DNA from: Diadema setosum
Lineage: Eukaryota > Echinodermata > Echinoidea > Diadematoida > Diadematidae
Direction of reading: 5' to 3'
DNA: 64,000 nt
Assembly (NCBI RefSeq): GCF_964275005.1
Contig: NC_092705.1
Span: 8,110,641 to 8,174,640, forward strand
Of the stretch, positions 27,501-39,970 are shown one piece after another. The translations under genes and the position numbers were made by a program. Numbering within the stretch: position 1 is the stretch's first letter; every line of letters starts with the position of its first letter. The notes under the pieces were generated by a model. The model was not told the DNA's origin, searched no databases, and worked only from the letters and a program-made list of their open reading frames with translations.

Positions 27501-29348
27501 TTTGTTTGCTTGTTTGTTTTGAATTACCATGGTCTTTGTCGGGGGAAAGATGAAGACAAAAAGTAAAGTGTATCACTCTCAAATCCGAATGATTGCGATA
27601 AGTGTGTATTCCCGCCCTTTCTATACAGGTAAACGATTCATACTTGGTATGCTAATTATAAAAGCCTTGTGTCACGCAGAAGAACTGATTCCGCGATCAC
27701 TTTTAACCTTTCATAAAATTCACGTTTCAAGATAGTAACGATAGCTTGTAGGAGATAAAGTAAGTTAGCTTCCCTGGCTGTGGTTCTGAACACAAAAGGG
27801 GACTGAAAAAATCTTTTACAAATTAGCAGACATAATGACGATCCTCCAACACTGTCGCTCCATTACGTCACTAATTCTGCTATCAATGGCGAAAAAAAAA
27901 AAGAATACTGGTTGCGTGATTATCCACCCCTTCATAGCATGCAGGAAGTTTACCTTTCATTGTTCAAGGCTTCATTGATGCGGGGTTTACTCGGATACAA
28001 GGCGTGAACAGTGTCGTCCGAGTCCTTTCATTCGGAATTCCTCAGAATACACAATTCAATAGGCAATTAGCGCTGCTACTTCGCAAAGCTGTTAGCCAAA
28101 TTCTTTGCAGACTTGACCTCTCACATGTCAGCTACACGTAAGACACGACAAACAGCTATCATTACACACATTCTGATTTTAGAAAAATGAAGAAACACAC
28201 TTTTGAGTAGCGACACAGCTTTCTGTCACTTTCTCAAATAGGTCCTACTTCTAAAAAATACACAAAATAATGACAAGAGTCAGAATATCCTCCAAAGGGA
28301 ACACGAGCTATTTGGGCATTGATAATGTTTGTCGTCCGATTACTCTCCATGCCGTCGCGGCCCAAACCATCATAAGAAAATAGGGCAATAAGTTTTATTA
28401 ATCGGGGAAATAAAATTACGCATTACATACATTTGGCTTTAATTATCATACGAATTGTCGAATTTATAAAGACGAGAATAAGTGACAACTTAGGCCATGC
28501 TATATCTCCAAAGATGAACTTTAAACAGCAAGTCACATACCAGGGAACGAAAGTTATAATTATTTGAATGAATTCATTAATGAGGCCAATAAAAGTACAC
28601 ACACACATAGAGAGGTTTCAAGTTCGATATGTGATCATGTATTAGCTCATTGATAAAGTATCATAAACTTTGCGTGATCATTTGTTGGAATTATATTTTT
28701 TTCAGCGCCATTTGTGCGTCACATCAATCACCACTTCATGAAATGTGGTGCATGTATCAAACGCAACTCGCTAGTCATGCAATCGATAGCCTTGGTCAGC
28801 TCACTGTTATTACGTAATTAAGCCCTCGCCGCCGCCGACGCCGCCGCGCGCACCATGCTTTGTTTTGACTTCAATGGGGTCAAGAGCAATGCTTCATTAG
28901 CATACGCCCTAGCAACGGAGGCGGAGTTTCACTCGGGCAAGAACAATAGGTGCGAAACGCAACGCAAAGGCGAGCATTCGAAAAAAATGAAACCGAAAAA
29001 AATTGTCGCAGAAAAACTGTGATTTGGGACACTTGTCTTCATTTTTACACGCTGAAATTTTCTGTACAAATAGATAAAACGTCAAGGAATCAAAATCCGT
29101 CATAAAAAAAATTTCGACCCGAGCAGTGCTTCCCCTTCATTTTCGGCTCATTACGGGAAAAGTCCCCGTGCGACTTATGACTCATTTTGTCGGAGCGCCA
29201 CACAAATTATAACAAATCGCAAAAGCTCATTATAAATAATTGTTATTTCTTAAATAAAATTAGCAACATATTCATGTTAGGTCATGCAAGCAGTCGGCAT
29301 TTGCATTTCCTACCTCATTAGACGAGCATCGATAACAATGGTCGGAAC

Positions 29349-29381
<33 letters not shown>

Positions 29382-32300
29382 CGCGCGCTTAGGGGAGAGG
29401 GCTGTCAGGTCTAAGGTGACATTTACGGGGGCGGTCACTCCTTTATTGGGGCCAAGGGCAATTAAATGGGGGGGGGGTCCAGGAAATTTGTGGCTTTTTC
29501 ACGGGGTTTGTAAATACTTTGAGCGAGATTTCAAATGTATGCGACCTTCTATTTTACGCCAAAATATCGTTTCTCTTTCATTGTTACCAAAAGTGTGAAG
29601 GGATGGGGGGGGGGGGGGGGGAGGGGTGTGCTGCAGCCCGTGCATCAGCAGTTGTATATAGGCCTACGGTATAATTGTAGAATATTACCTTAATCCTGTC
29701 TGCTGATATTTCATTGACGTGGAATTTTCTTTTGAATAATAGATTATCTGAAAATGTGTAACACTGATTGATATGCAATCCTTTGTGAAGCATTTTGTGA
29801 CAACATTCGCTACGAAGAAAAAATGTGAGACCAATTCATGTCAACTAAAGTCATATACAGTGTGGGTATATGTGTTGCCCAAATTGTTCAACATGCCATT
29901 ATTATCTTCGTAATCAACATTATTTTGGTTAACTTAGATTCAGATTAACGGGATCAAGAATTAATACAAAATTTATAATTATCCACCATCACCTGAGCAG
30001 AACACCAAAAATGCCTTACTATCTCAATCAAAGGAAAGTAATATTCGCCAGGATTGGGCAGGATGGCGTGAATATTTTATTAATCTCAAAACGATGATTA
30101 TTCCGTTGCAACTCCGATTATTCAGTGATTTAGTACTAGCCATTATTGATGGGCGTATGCAGTTACTCTGGTTGGACTCGAACCTACGACCTTCTGATTT
30201 CTAGACAGGCGTTATATTCGTGTGCCCTCTACGACGGTGTTTATTAACGTCGATGAAGGGCAATTTTGTCAATCAGATGCAATGAAAAGAACTCGAAGCA
30301 AGAATTATCAATTTGACCAATAACGCCGCGCCCATTGCTATAAGGGTTCAGAACCATTCATCACTTGCTAATCGCGCGGAAGCTCGGTGGTCTAGTGGAT
30401 ATGACGCCTGTCTAGCAATCAGGAGGGCGTAGGTTCGTGTTCAAAATCTTAATCGAGTATGTATGCTCATGATTTTTATCACTGGATAATGTTGTTTATT
30501 ATTTTATACATCGATGAAGGTCTGTTTGTCAATCAGTTACAATAAAAACAACTAGACGAAGGAATCTTTAAAGGGGTGGTATAGTTATAGTTTGGGTTGA
30601 GGTGGGGCTTCATGTTTTCAATTTTTGTGAGATAATGAGAAACTTCTAATGAAATATGAAAGAGAATACAATTCTAAGTTGAAGCCAAAGTTTATTTAAT
30701 GATAATTGGTTTTAAAGTGGCCAACATATCCAGAAACAAAGAGGTCCTAATTTAAGGTGGGACCCACCTTTTATCAGGACCGCTGTGTTTAACTTTGTTC
30801 TTGAATATCTAAGCCATTTCAAAACCGATTTTTATGCATACACTTTGAATACCTTTCATAATTGTACGCTCCTTCAAATGTTCATAAGTGGTGTTTCAGT
30901 ATATTGCGAAAAGTTAAAATCTGAATCCCCCATCTCAATCAGAACTATACCACTCCTTTAATTTGTATGATCATTCTATTGTGAAATGTTTGCCCAGTAA
31001 AGAGTTGCTTTACGTACTCATTCCCGTAAGCGCCCTCATCGCTCTTCTGTCGCCATGTTACCATGGTTACCATGATGGGTTTAGAGTGAAAGAAATTGTT
31101 TTCTGTCTTCAAAGTGTCTATAATATTTTTTTTTTTTTTTGCTTAAATTTGAACCAAGCATCTTCTGCAATTTTCGTAAAAGAAATAGCGAATTGCATGT
31201 CACCATGGCGGCTTAAAAATTGTTATACAATGTAATCAATATCATGTAACAAAATGAAATTCAGTTGCACCATCTAAAATGTACATATTCTATTCAAGAA
31301 ACATAGCCTCTGAGAGTGGCTTTATCTGCAAGAGACGGGGAAAGCGTATAAAGTCATTAGAGAAAAAAAAATGTCCAACCATTTACGTTATTCCTTTACC
31401 AAAGAACGTATATAGCGTTTGGTATAAAATGTCCACATGTTTCTCTGATGCTAAAGCAATACACTAAGGAATTCATAGGACAATAGATATTGATTTGCTG
31501 ATTTATATTGCTTTGCGGTGTTTTATTCCTATCTGTTAATCAAATTTTGGTGCAATTTCTACTGGTTCTTTTATCTTCAGCCGTACAAGAGGAGCGAGGT
31601 CCTCGCAAGAAGAAACCACAGCAACAAGTGAAGACCGAACACGTGCAAACCAGCGGACGGGCTTCGGATCTCCGACGGGCGGGCGGCCCGGTGTCCAAGG
31701 CGTCGTTCCGTCCTTTCCAACCATGGAACACCGGCCAGAACAAACACGCCCCTTTCGGCGCCACTGAACTCGAGGCCATCTCGGGCAGTGGCAGCGCGTT
31801 CCGGGTAGTACCTGTGCGAAACGGACACGGTGGGCGTATCCCCGTCCTGGCCGGCCACGCCCATTTTCCTGGTTTCCACCTGTCCCTCCATTTACCTCCA
31901 GTGGCCGCAGCGGCGGCCGCAGCGGCACGAGCGGAGAACGGACTTGAGCGGCATGTGGCCGTGTTCTCTCCCCACAGCGCTGCGGCTGCTCACCTAACGC
32001 AGGCCGCCGCTATGAGAGGAGATGATAATCCAGGTATGACTCGATTTCTTTCTCTCTCTTCTAAATCTAGGTCATAATGTGGTCAGTGACACACATTCTC
32101 AAGGATCACTATCCGTTATACTAACTAGTGGCTACGAGTTTCTAGGACATCACTTTACAGTCAAACCTGTCTTAGCGGTTACCTGTCTTTAGCGCACACC
32201 TGCCGTATACAGACTGTCAGAGAGAAGAGTTATGTTGAAAACCCTGTCTACAGTCGCCACCTGGCTATAACGGTTACGTTTTCGTCCCCCTTTGGTGGCC

Positions 32301-35300
32301 GCTTTGGACAGGTTTGACCGTACCTTTTCATAAAAATAGTGTACGAAAGAACACGCTGCTGGCAGGACATCAGCGTATTTCTATGATGAAGATAAGTCTC
32401 GAATACAAGCTCACGTAAAAAATGCAAAATATACAAAACATCCGAAATATTCTTCAGACAAACTCAATAAAGGAGGAACTAAGAGTAATGATAACTATAG
32501 TCAACATGCAATGTGAAATGATTTAAAGTAAAAAAATGCATAACAACCTACTACAAAGAGAAAAGTTAATAATTTTATGCATGGGTTGACATGTTTATAA
32601 AAACACCTAATTTTCCAAGTTTGCTTTATTTTTAAGTGTTATATATTTTTTTTATCTTTTCATTTTGATCTTATATCTCCAATGAACTTACAAAATACCA
32701 TTTGCAACCAGAAGTGGTTTACATTGAAAGACGCGTGGCCATATAATATATATATATATATATATACATATTCTCAGAAATATTTCTTTTAAGCCTACGT
32801 TGATTTAAAAAAAATAGAAAAACATAACCAACGGTTCTTTTTTGTGTGTTTTTCATAGGGTTTTTTTTTTTACTCTTTGTTTTTGTGTTTTGGTTTTGGT
32901 TTGGACAGTAAAGGTAATGTAAGTGAATGGGAGAGCATAATTCATGTGGGTATAGAAAAGGTATCAAAATGATTCGCGTTGCGCCCTTTTGAGGGCCTGC
33001 ACGATAGGTATTGTGCCATCGGTGACTTCCCACTTTGGCGGTAAGCCGCATATTTGGCGTACGCGCCGAAAGAAAATGTCACTCCGTCGCCGTTACTTAA
33101 CCATGCCATTTCAAAACCAAACTGTGAATAATTCATTACGACTATGGGGCATGGGGGCGAGGGGGGAGAGAGGGGAGAGAGAGAGAGAGGGAGCGGGGAG
33201 AGAACACGGGAGAAGGGAGGCAGAGAAAGAGAGGGGAGATATGAAAGGAAAGAAACAGCGATCAGAGAGATGCCAATACAGAGAAAGATGCCATACCCAC
33301 ATCTGCTTATTGTCGTACTGAACATTTATCAGGAATGAAGAGGAAAAAAGGGGGAAGAAGGATTCGCATGCCTTTATGCTGTCTTAATAGCTACGGGCGA
33401 CGTGTAGGTAGCTCTATTGGCAGCTGTCGAGAGAATGAGAGGGGAGAGGTTAAGAAAATGAACTCGTTGCCAGGGCTTTCAATCGCCTTTGACGCGAGCT
33501 GCCGATATCTTGAATAATTCACCGGTTTTTAATCGATCGAAGGGCAAGGAGATCACGGTTCTGTTATCTGCCACAAGGAGGAAGGGGGGGGGGTGTAAAG
33601 TGAAAGAAGCATTAGCCTTCTTTCAAGTCATTAATTCAATATTACTAATCGCCTGTTTACCTGTGTTCGTAGAAAGTCTGTACTCGAAAGCAAGTATTTT
33701 GAAAACCAGCCGGAAAAGCTAGTAACCTGATCATTCAAAACGAAAGGGTTGTTTGTTTTTGGTCCCTATTCTTCAGTGAAAGATGTTCACAGAAATCGGC
33801 GTCAAAACAATGGGTTTTGGTATGGTGAATAAAATGTCAAAAGGTGTTGTTTGGCTTTCTGTTAATTGTGTTTGTTTGATACGGTCGTATGTGGAAACTG
33901 CACCAGACAGAACTTGATGCAATAATATACGCGTCAAATTTAATCACCGTGACCTGATAAAAACCAGCGGAATGAAACATGAATGGTGACATAATACTGG
34001 CTTCCGATACACTATAAACAGTGGAGTGCAAAAGTGTGCGACTAATTCTATCCAGCCTATACGCTATATATTTTGCGATTTATTGCTTTGAAAGTAAAAG
34101 AAGATTAAGGTACAGCGCGATGATAACAGACTGGTCGTCTTGTACCAAGTTATCCTATCACACCATGCTGAGGTCTACACCCAAGCACTTTACATTCATC
34201 ATGATCATATCCACTAGTCTAAAAATTTCGCAACTATTTATTTCCTATTCTCAGTTTGTTTAGCTTTTCTCTTCCAGTATCTCTTGTTTATTTCCATCCT
34301 CTTCATCTAGTTGTCATATCACTCATTTGCTTCCTTATGGCTCTCTGACTTATGATATATAACTACAATATCTCACCATCTCACTCTCTCCTCCTTCCTT
34401 CTGCCCCTGCTACTATTCCACTTTACTTTCCATGGCCGGCGCAACATTTTCAAAAGTGTGTGTGTGGGGGGGGGGGGGGGGGAGGGGGCACTTTAGACTT
34501 CTGGTGCCACTTCCGGGTTTCATCAGCTAACAAGCAAACAAACAACAACAACAACAACAACAAAAAGGTCTTCAGCGCTTCTGTAGGGTGCCACTTCCGG
34601 GTTTCTTGAGCTGACAAGCAAACAAACGAACAAACAAAAAAAAAAGGTCTTCAGCGCAAACACAAACAACAAAGCTTTACCTCGCTCACACTTCAAGGTT
34701 TCTATCTATTTCTTTCTGCCACTAGTGCCATTTGCATTTCCGGGGTACAAAAAAGAAAAGAGTGGGGGCCCAAAGTGGTGACACCTTATGTATTCCTTTG
34801 TATGGTGCAAAAAGAGTGGGGGCCCTCCCCCCCCCCCCTCCCCCCTCCCGGCCCCCCGGTTCCGCCGGCCCTGCTCTCTTCCTCCTTCCAGAATTCCGTC
34901 AAGAATCGTCTCTTTCCACTTCCATGGGCAATCCATTCAAATTCTTCTTTCATCTGTCTTTTATAACATTCTTTTCTCCTACTCCCCCTTGCTGCTCGCC
35001 CCTCGCTTTCTACTGCCAACCGGCAAAGATCGAACAACCATCACTGCCTAACTCACGCCGGTCACCGATACAGCCATGGCTGCGTTGACCGACGTCAGAA
35101 GGCAACTGAACAAGCTCGACGCTGACAACAAATCAATGCCGGGCACTGCCATCCATCAAAACACACTGCCTATCCCGTCGTCTTTCGCGCGGAAGGGGGG
35201 CAAAGCTGGCGAAATTAAAGCCAAAAGAAGCCAGAAAACGCCAACAATCAAAACCTAATTGACGGCGTGGTCTTGGTTATTGATTCGCTGAAAAAATATT

Positions 35301-38300
35301 ACCCGCTCCCCGGCGATATCGATAATAAGATTTACTCGTTTGGTTTATCGATCACTTTAATTTTGCTGGGTTGCACGCTGCATCGGTATTCCTAGTCGCT
35401 TTCGCTCTTCCTCTGGATCTCTCTCTCTCTTTCCTTCTGTTTCTCTCTTTTTCTCTTCCACTCTCTCTCCCTCCCCTCCCTCTATCTCATTGTTTGTCTT
35501 TTCGTTCTTATCTAAGCGTTTTTCCCCCTCCCTTCATCCTCTCACATGCCCTCTCTCCATCCCATTTCATATTTTCATCGCGCCATCCTGCTATGAGCGT
35601 AGATGATTATTGTCTTAATCAGTTTATTAGGGATGGCGATGGTTTAAGCCAAGAAAGTTTAGAGGCGAGCCCCGAACGCTGTATTTACTCAGGAGCCGCG
35701 CTGCGCTTGAAGAAGACCCGGAGACGGGATTCAAAGATGATTGAAAAGCGAAGGGTCTGGTTTTCGGGCTTATGATGACGGTTGAGCATCGCTCTTTTCA
35801 TCTGCGGCGTGCCAATATAAACGCATTAGTGGTTGGACATTATCACGTTGCGACTTGTTACACGACGCGCGATTTTTGTTGTCTCAGCAATTGTTGATTC
35901 AAGCATCAAAGATGAGCAGCATTTCTCCCTCTTCTCCCCCGCGTGACCCAAAACAAAGAGAACTGGATATTCCCGCGTCGCTTGTTTACCAAGGACGGAG
36001 ACGGGAAATCCAAGAATCCATCATGCCGAGATTATTTTCAGCTCTTGCTTTATCCCTTGTCTCATTGGCTGATTAAGGTCATCGAGAATCTCTGGACACT
36101 TCTCTTTGGACATAGCAGCGCGCACGAGCAGCGGCCGGACGGATATTATCTTTAAAACGATGAAAAGGGGGCGTCATTGAGAGTGTATTTTGGTCCTTAT
36201 TACAAAGTTTAATGCGGAATCTCATTTTAAGCCATTTTCCCTCTCTATTCCCATTCTTCATGTAACCCTGCCGTCATGGCAGGGTTACAATATTTTAGAT
36301 AACATGACCCTTGTTTCTTGCTCTGTACTGAAGAGCAAATAAAATAAATGACAATGCAGACTAAAAGTCTACAAGCTATTTTATCAGAAGGAAAAGAAAA
36401 TCCAACTTAAGTGTTAAGCGCGCAAATCAAACGCATAATAGAAGGCTTTAGGTGATTACCTTAATCGGAGTGGATGAATACAGTTATTATATTGTATGAG
36501 GTTACAATGACATACAATTTGCATCGCACGTGATACAAACATACCGAATATTTCGGAATCACATACTCTAATCACGATGATTATGAAGTATAAATATCAG
36601 ATATTGTGAAAATGGTTAATACCAGACAATATTAGATACCAGAAAGGCACGGATAGAACACTCAAAACACAGTGTCCGTATGACTATTACTCAACATCAT
36701 CATTTCAACACTCCACAGCACAGATCAATGTCCAAACGTTAGTGTTTGATTGCAGAATAAATCAACATTTTGCAGAGAGATATGATTTGTCAATGATTAC
36801 TGAAATCATCCACAGATTGGAAATCTCATGAGCAATGTGATTGTACTGTTCATGATAATTATTTGCATTTTCTCCTCGCCTAATAACTTATTTCTTACAC
36901 ACACAACTATCGTATAACAGTATTTGTGCGTGTGTGCTTTATATTTTGTTGTCTTGTCACGCTGTTGTTGTTTTTCTTTTGTGGCCTTTTTTTTCACCCA
37001 AAGTGTAACCTCGCTTTATCACACTCGTTCACCAACTAGTTGTTGTTAGTTATGACAAAATGATGGCTAATGGCGAAAACAATATTTCAAAACCATGGAA
37101 AAATCGCTGCTTAATAAGTTAAGAATGTTAAAGAAATTATTAAACGAGGTTGACTAATCATTTATTGAGTAAATTATACATCACTAAATAACTATCATTG
37201 TACTTTAACTTATCGTAAAATGAAATCATGCTTGCCTGATCCTGATGTCTTATTGACTTAGAAGATGAACCTTTCAATCTCTCAAATATTCATTTGCCTA
37301 TCTGAACAGGAACAAGCAGCAGTCCGGTCAGCTCGGGGTCCGAGCGGAGCCCGACCTCCTCAACCACCCCGGCCGCAGCGGCAGCCCCGCCGACCCATCT
37401 GATCCCCTGGCTACCGAGGTCGCCCATGATCTCTGCCAACTTTCCTCTGGCTATGTGCACCTCGCCCCGTCTCGCCGGGGCGTCCACCATCGAAGAGGCC
37501 GCTACGCAGATTATCGTTCATGCCGTGCGGACGTCGAAATCTGTTCAGCCATTCAGGTAGATACAGGAAGGACAATTATTCAACTCTCGCCCCAATTTTC
37601 ACGATGTACACAACACTTAAGCTATTGATTCCCAGAACCACGTTTGCCACTGTACCATCTCGTATATATTTGTGGGTGAAGGGTTAATCCATGTAAACGT
37701 GATGATGACGAAGAGAGGGAAGCGTCAAATTATTACATTCTTGCGGATCCTGACCACGTTAGCATGAATGAACTAATATGGTTACTGCAAAGGGACGGTC
37801 ACTTTCTGGTGCTAACTTATCAAAAACTTGGCAATTTGATCCATCTGAATTAATGTGTCATGTCAATATTCAGTATTTCAACTCTCCTCAACTATTGGCG
37901 AGATTACAGACCTCACAAATATTACACTATAATGTGGTAACTCGCAGCTTAGTCCATTTCGTATCTATGGCCACTCCAATGTTGTAATCGAAATTGCTGT
38001 ATACCTGCTTTTTTATGAATAATCTTCCTCGTTTCTGTCTTATAAATAGTAATCATTTAAATGTTTCAACATCCGTATTATATTCATCATTTCCGCCATC
38101 ATTCCAACTTTCATAATCTTAATGATGATTATTCCTATTTTCCATAAAACTCCACCCTGATTTAAATATTTTCACACAATATTCACAAAGCTCTACATTA
38201 TTTAATATTCTAATGTTAGATTGTTTTCTTGTTTTTTCTAATCCTCCGTGCAGAGCTTTGGACCCATGGGACCAGCTGACGTTACTTCAGGAATGTTGGG

Positions 38301-39920
38301 CGGAGCTCTTCTTATTGCACGCCGCCTATTGGCCACCGGCAGACTTCTGCGCGCTCCTTAGCCACTCCCACCTACGAATGGACGACGCCAAAACAGAGGC
38401 AGACACAAAGGTACATTATAAATGCTGAACTAGGATCGTTTTGTACTTTCGGGGTCTGGACCGTCTATGTGACCCTGTAAGGTGTCTTTTGTTTGATGAT
38501 AATGAGTTATACGTAAAAAATATGTCTCACGTCAAAATATTTGCCTAGTTTTGAAATCATAACATTTTATGATATCAGATTCATATTTTTTTCTATCTTG
38601 ACGTTATTTCTATGAGTGGAATTGAAAAGAGCATTTTGTTGATTTTTTCGACATAAATAACCTGCATTACTTTGTCAACAACATGATTCAAAGTACAGTG
38701 TATTCCTTAAATGACATGTGTGTGTAGACAATAGAAGAAGACTGATCGGAAAGACTGGGACTTGAAGTCAGCAAATTAACAATTTCATCCTAAATTTACA
38801 ACGTAGCGTTAATGATTGTTTGTGCTGATCTGCTTCTGTGATGGATCTGGGGTCCTTCTTGTTTTATTTTTGTTTGTTTTTTGGTGTGTGTTTTTTTTTC
38901 CAAAGCAGATAACGAACACTATTAAGATTCATTCCAGGTACAGTCAAACCTGTCTATAGCGGCCACCCAAGGGAAACGAAGAAAGTGGCCGTTATAGACA
39001 GGTGGCCGCTATAGACAGTTTATCCAACTATACAAGATAATGTGTGAATTGCCTATACATGTACACGTACATGTATTATCGTTGTATACATATAAAAGTA
39101 CTTAGTGTACATGTACATGCGTACGTATGCACACGTGTGTTTCATGCATTGAACAATGCCCGTGTTTATGAAATTGTTGCACAGTAGCATGTTGTACAGT
39201 CGTGAAGAAAGCTTAACAATAGCGCATTATTATGACTGAATAAGTGATGAATGCAGCGGTGGCGATCACTTAACGTTGCCCATGAATGACTGGTACGGCC
39301 ACAAATCAGAAAAACACGCTGAATTACCAGCTCTGTGGCCGCTATAGACAGGTTAAAATCTACCGCGGGAAACAAAATTTGTGGCCGCTATAATAATAAT
39401 AATAATACATTACATTTGTAATGCGCTTAATACAATGTTTCTAAGCGCTGGCCGCGTTAGACAGGTGGTCGCTATACACAGGGTCTTTAACAGGGCTTTT
39501 CTGTCGGGGGGGGGGGGATTTTTCAGTGGCCGCTATAGACAGGTGGCCGCTATAGACAGATGGCCGCTAAGGCAGGTTTGACTGTACATCTTTCGGAACG
39601 ATATTCAAATGATTAATGTCAGTGAGGTCTTTAAATCAGTATTGTTCAGCAATGAATGAATAGATTGTCATGTTATTTTTGAAATCATATATACTCGACC
39701 ACGTAGAGCAATAAGTCAGTTGGCATAGTATCGACATTAACATTAGAATTATCAATACATTGTTCCAGGGTACTCCTCGTCGTAAGAGCGAGGTGGTGGA
39801 CGACATCCAGGAAATCACCGTTCGACTACGGACTCTTAACCTCAGCACGCACGAGTTCGCCTTCCTCGAAGCCATTGTACTCTTCAAACCCGGTACGGAA
39901 CACTTCCCTCCCCCACCCCC

Positions 39921-39970
<50 letters not shown>

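Larger units (their letters stand above)
17018..31580 (+). other. Intron 2 of the receptor gene (14.6 kb)
   Basis: This intron separates the DNA-binding exon from the hinge exon. It holds CpG-rich blocks (20460-20960, 22140-23400, 23930-24560, 28790-29200), a tandem duplication near 24.2-24.5 kb, microsatellites, a pair of opposed SINEs (30.1-30.5 kb), a TTAA-flanked MITE (30572-30957) and an RFX-like palindrome (31057-31070). I see no convincing exon of another gene on either strand. Its size and block structure make it the best place to look for enhancers. Confidence 0.8.
32323..37309. other. Rest of intron 3
   Basis: It contains a (TA)n run at 32748-32766, a purine tract, an inverted-repeat element (34431-34873), the complex block at 35030-36150 and a hairpin at 36261-36289. 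No other exon is supported. Confidence 0.6.

Noticed and set aside
30165-30442. True tRNA genes
   Set aside because: The B box is good, but the acceptor, D and anticodon arms do not pair properly and an unrelated tail follows; SINE heads explain them better.
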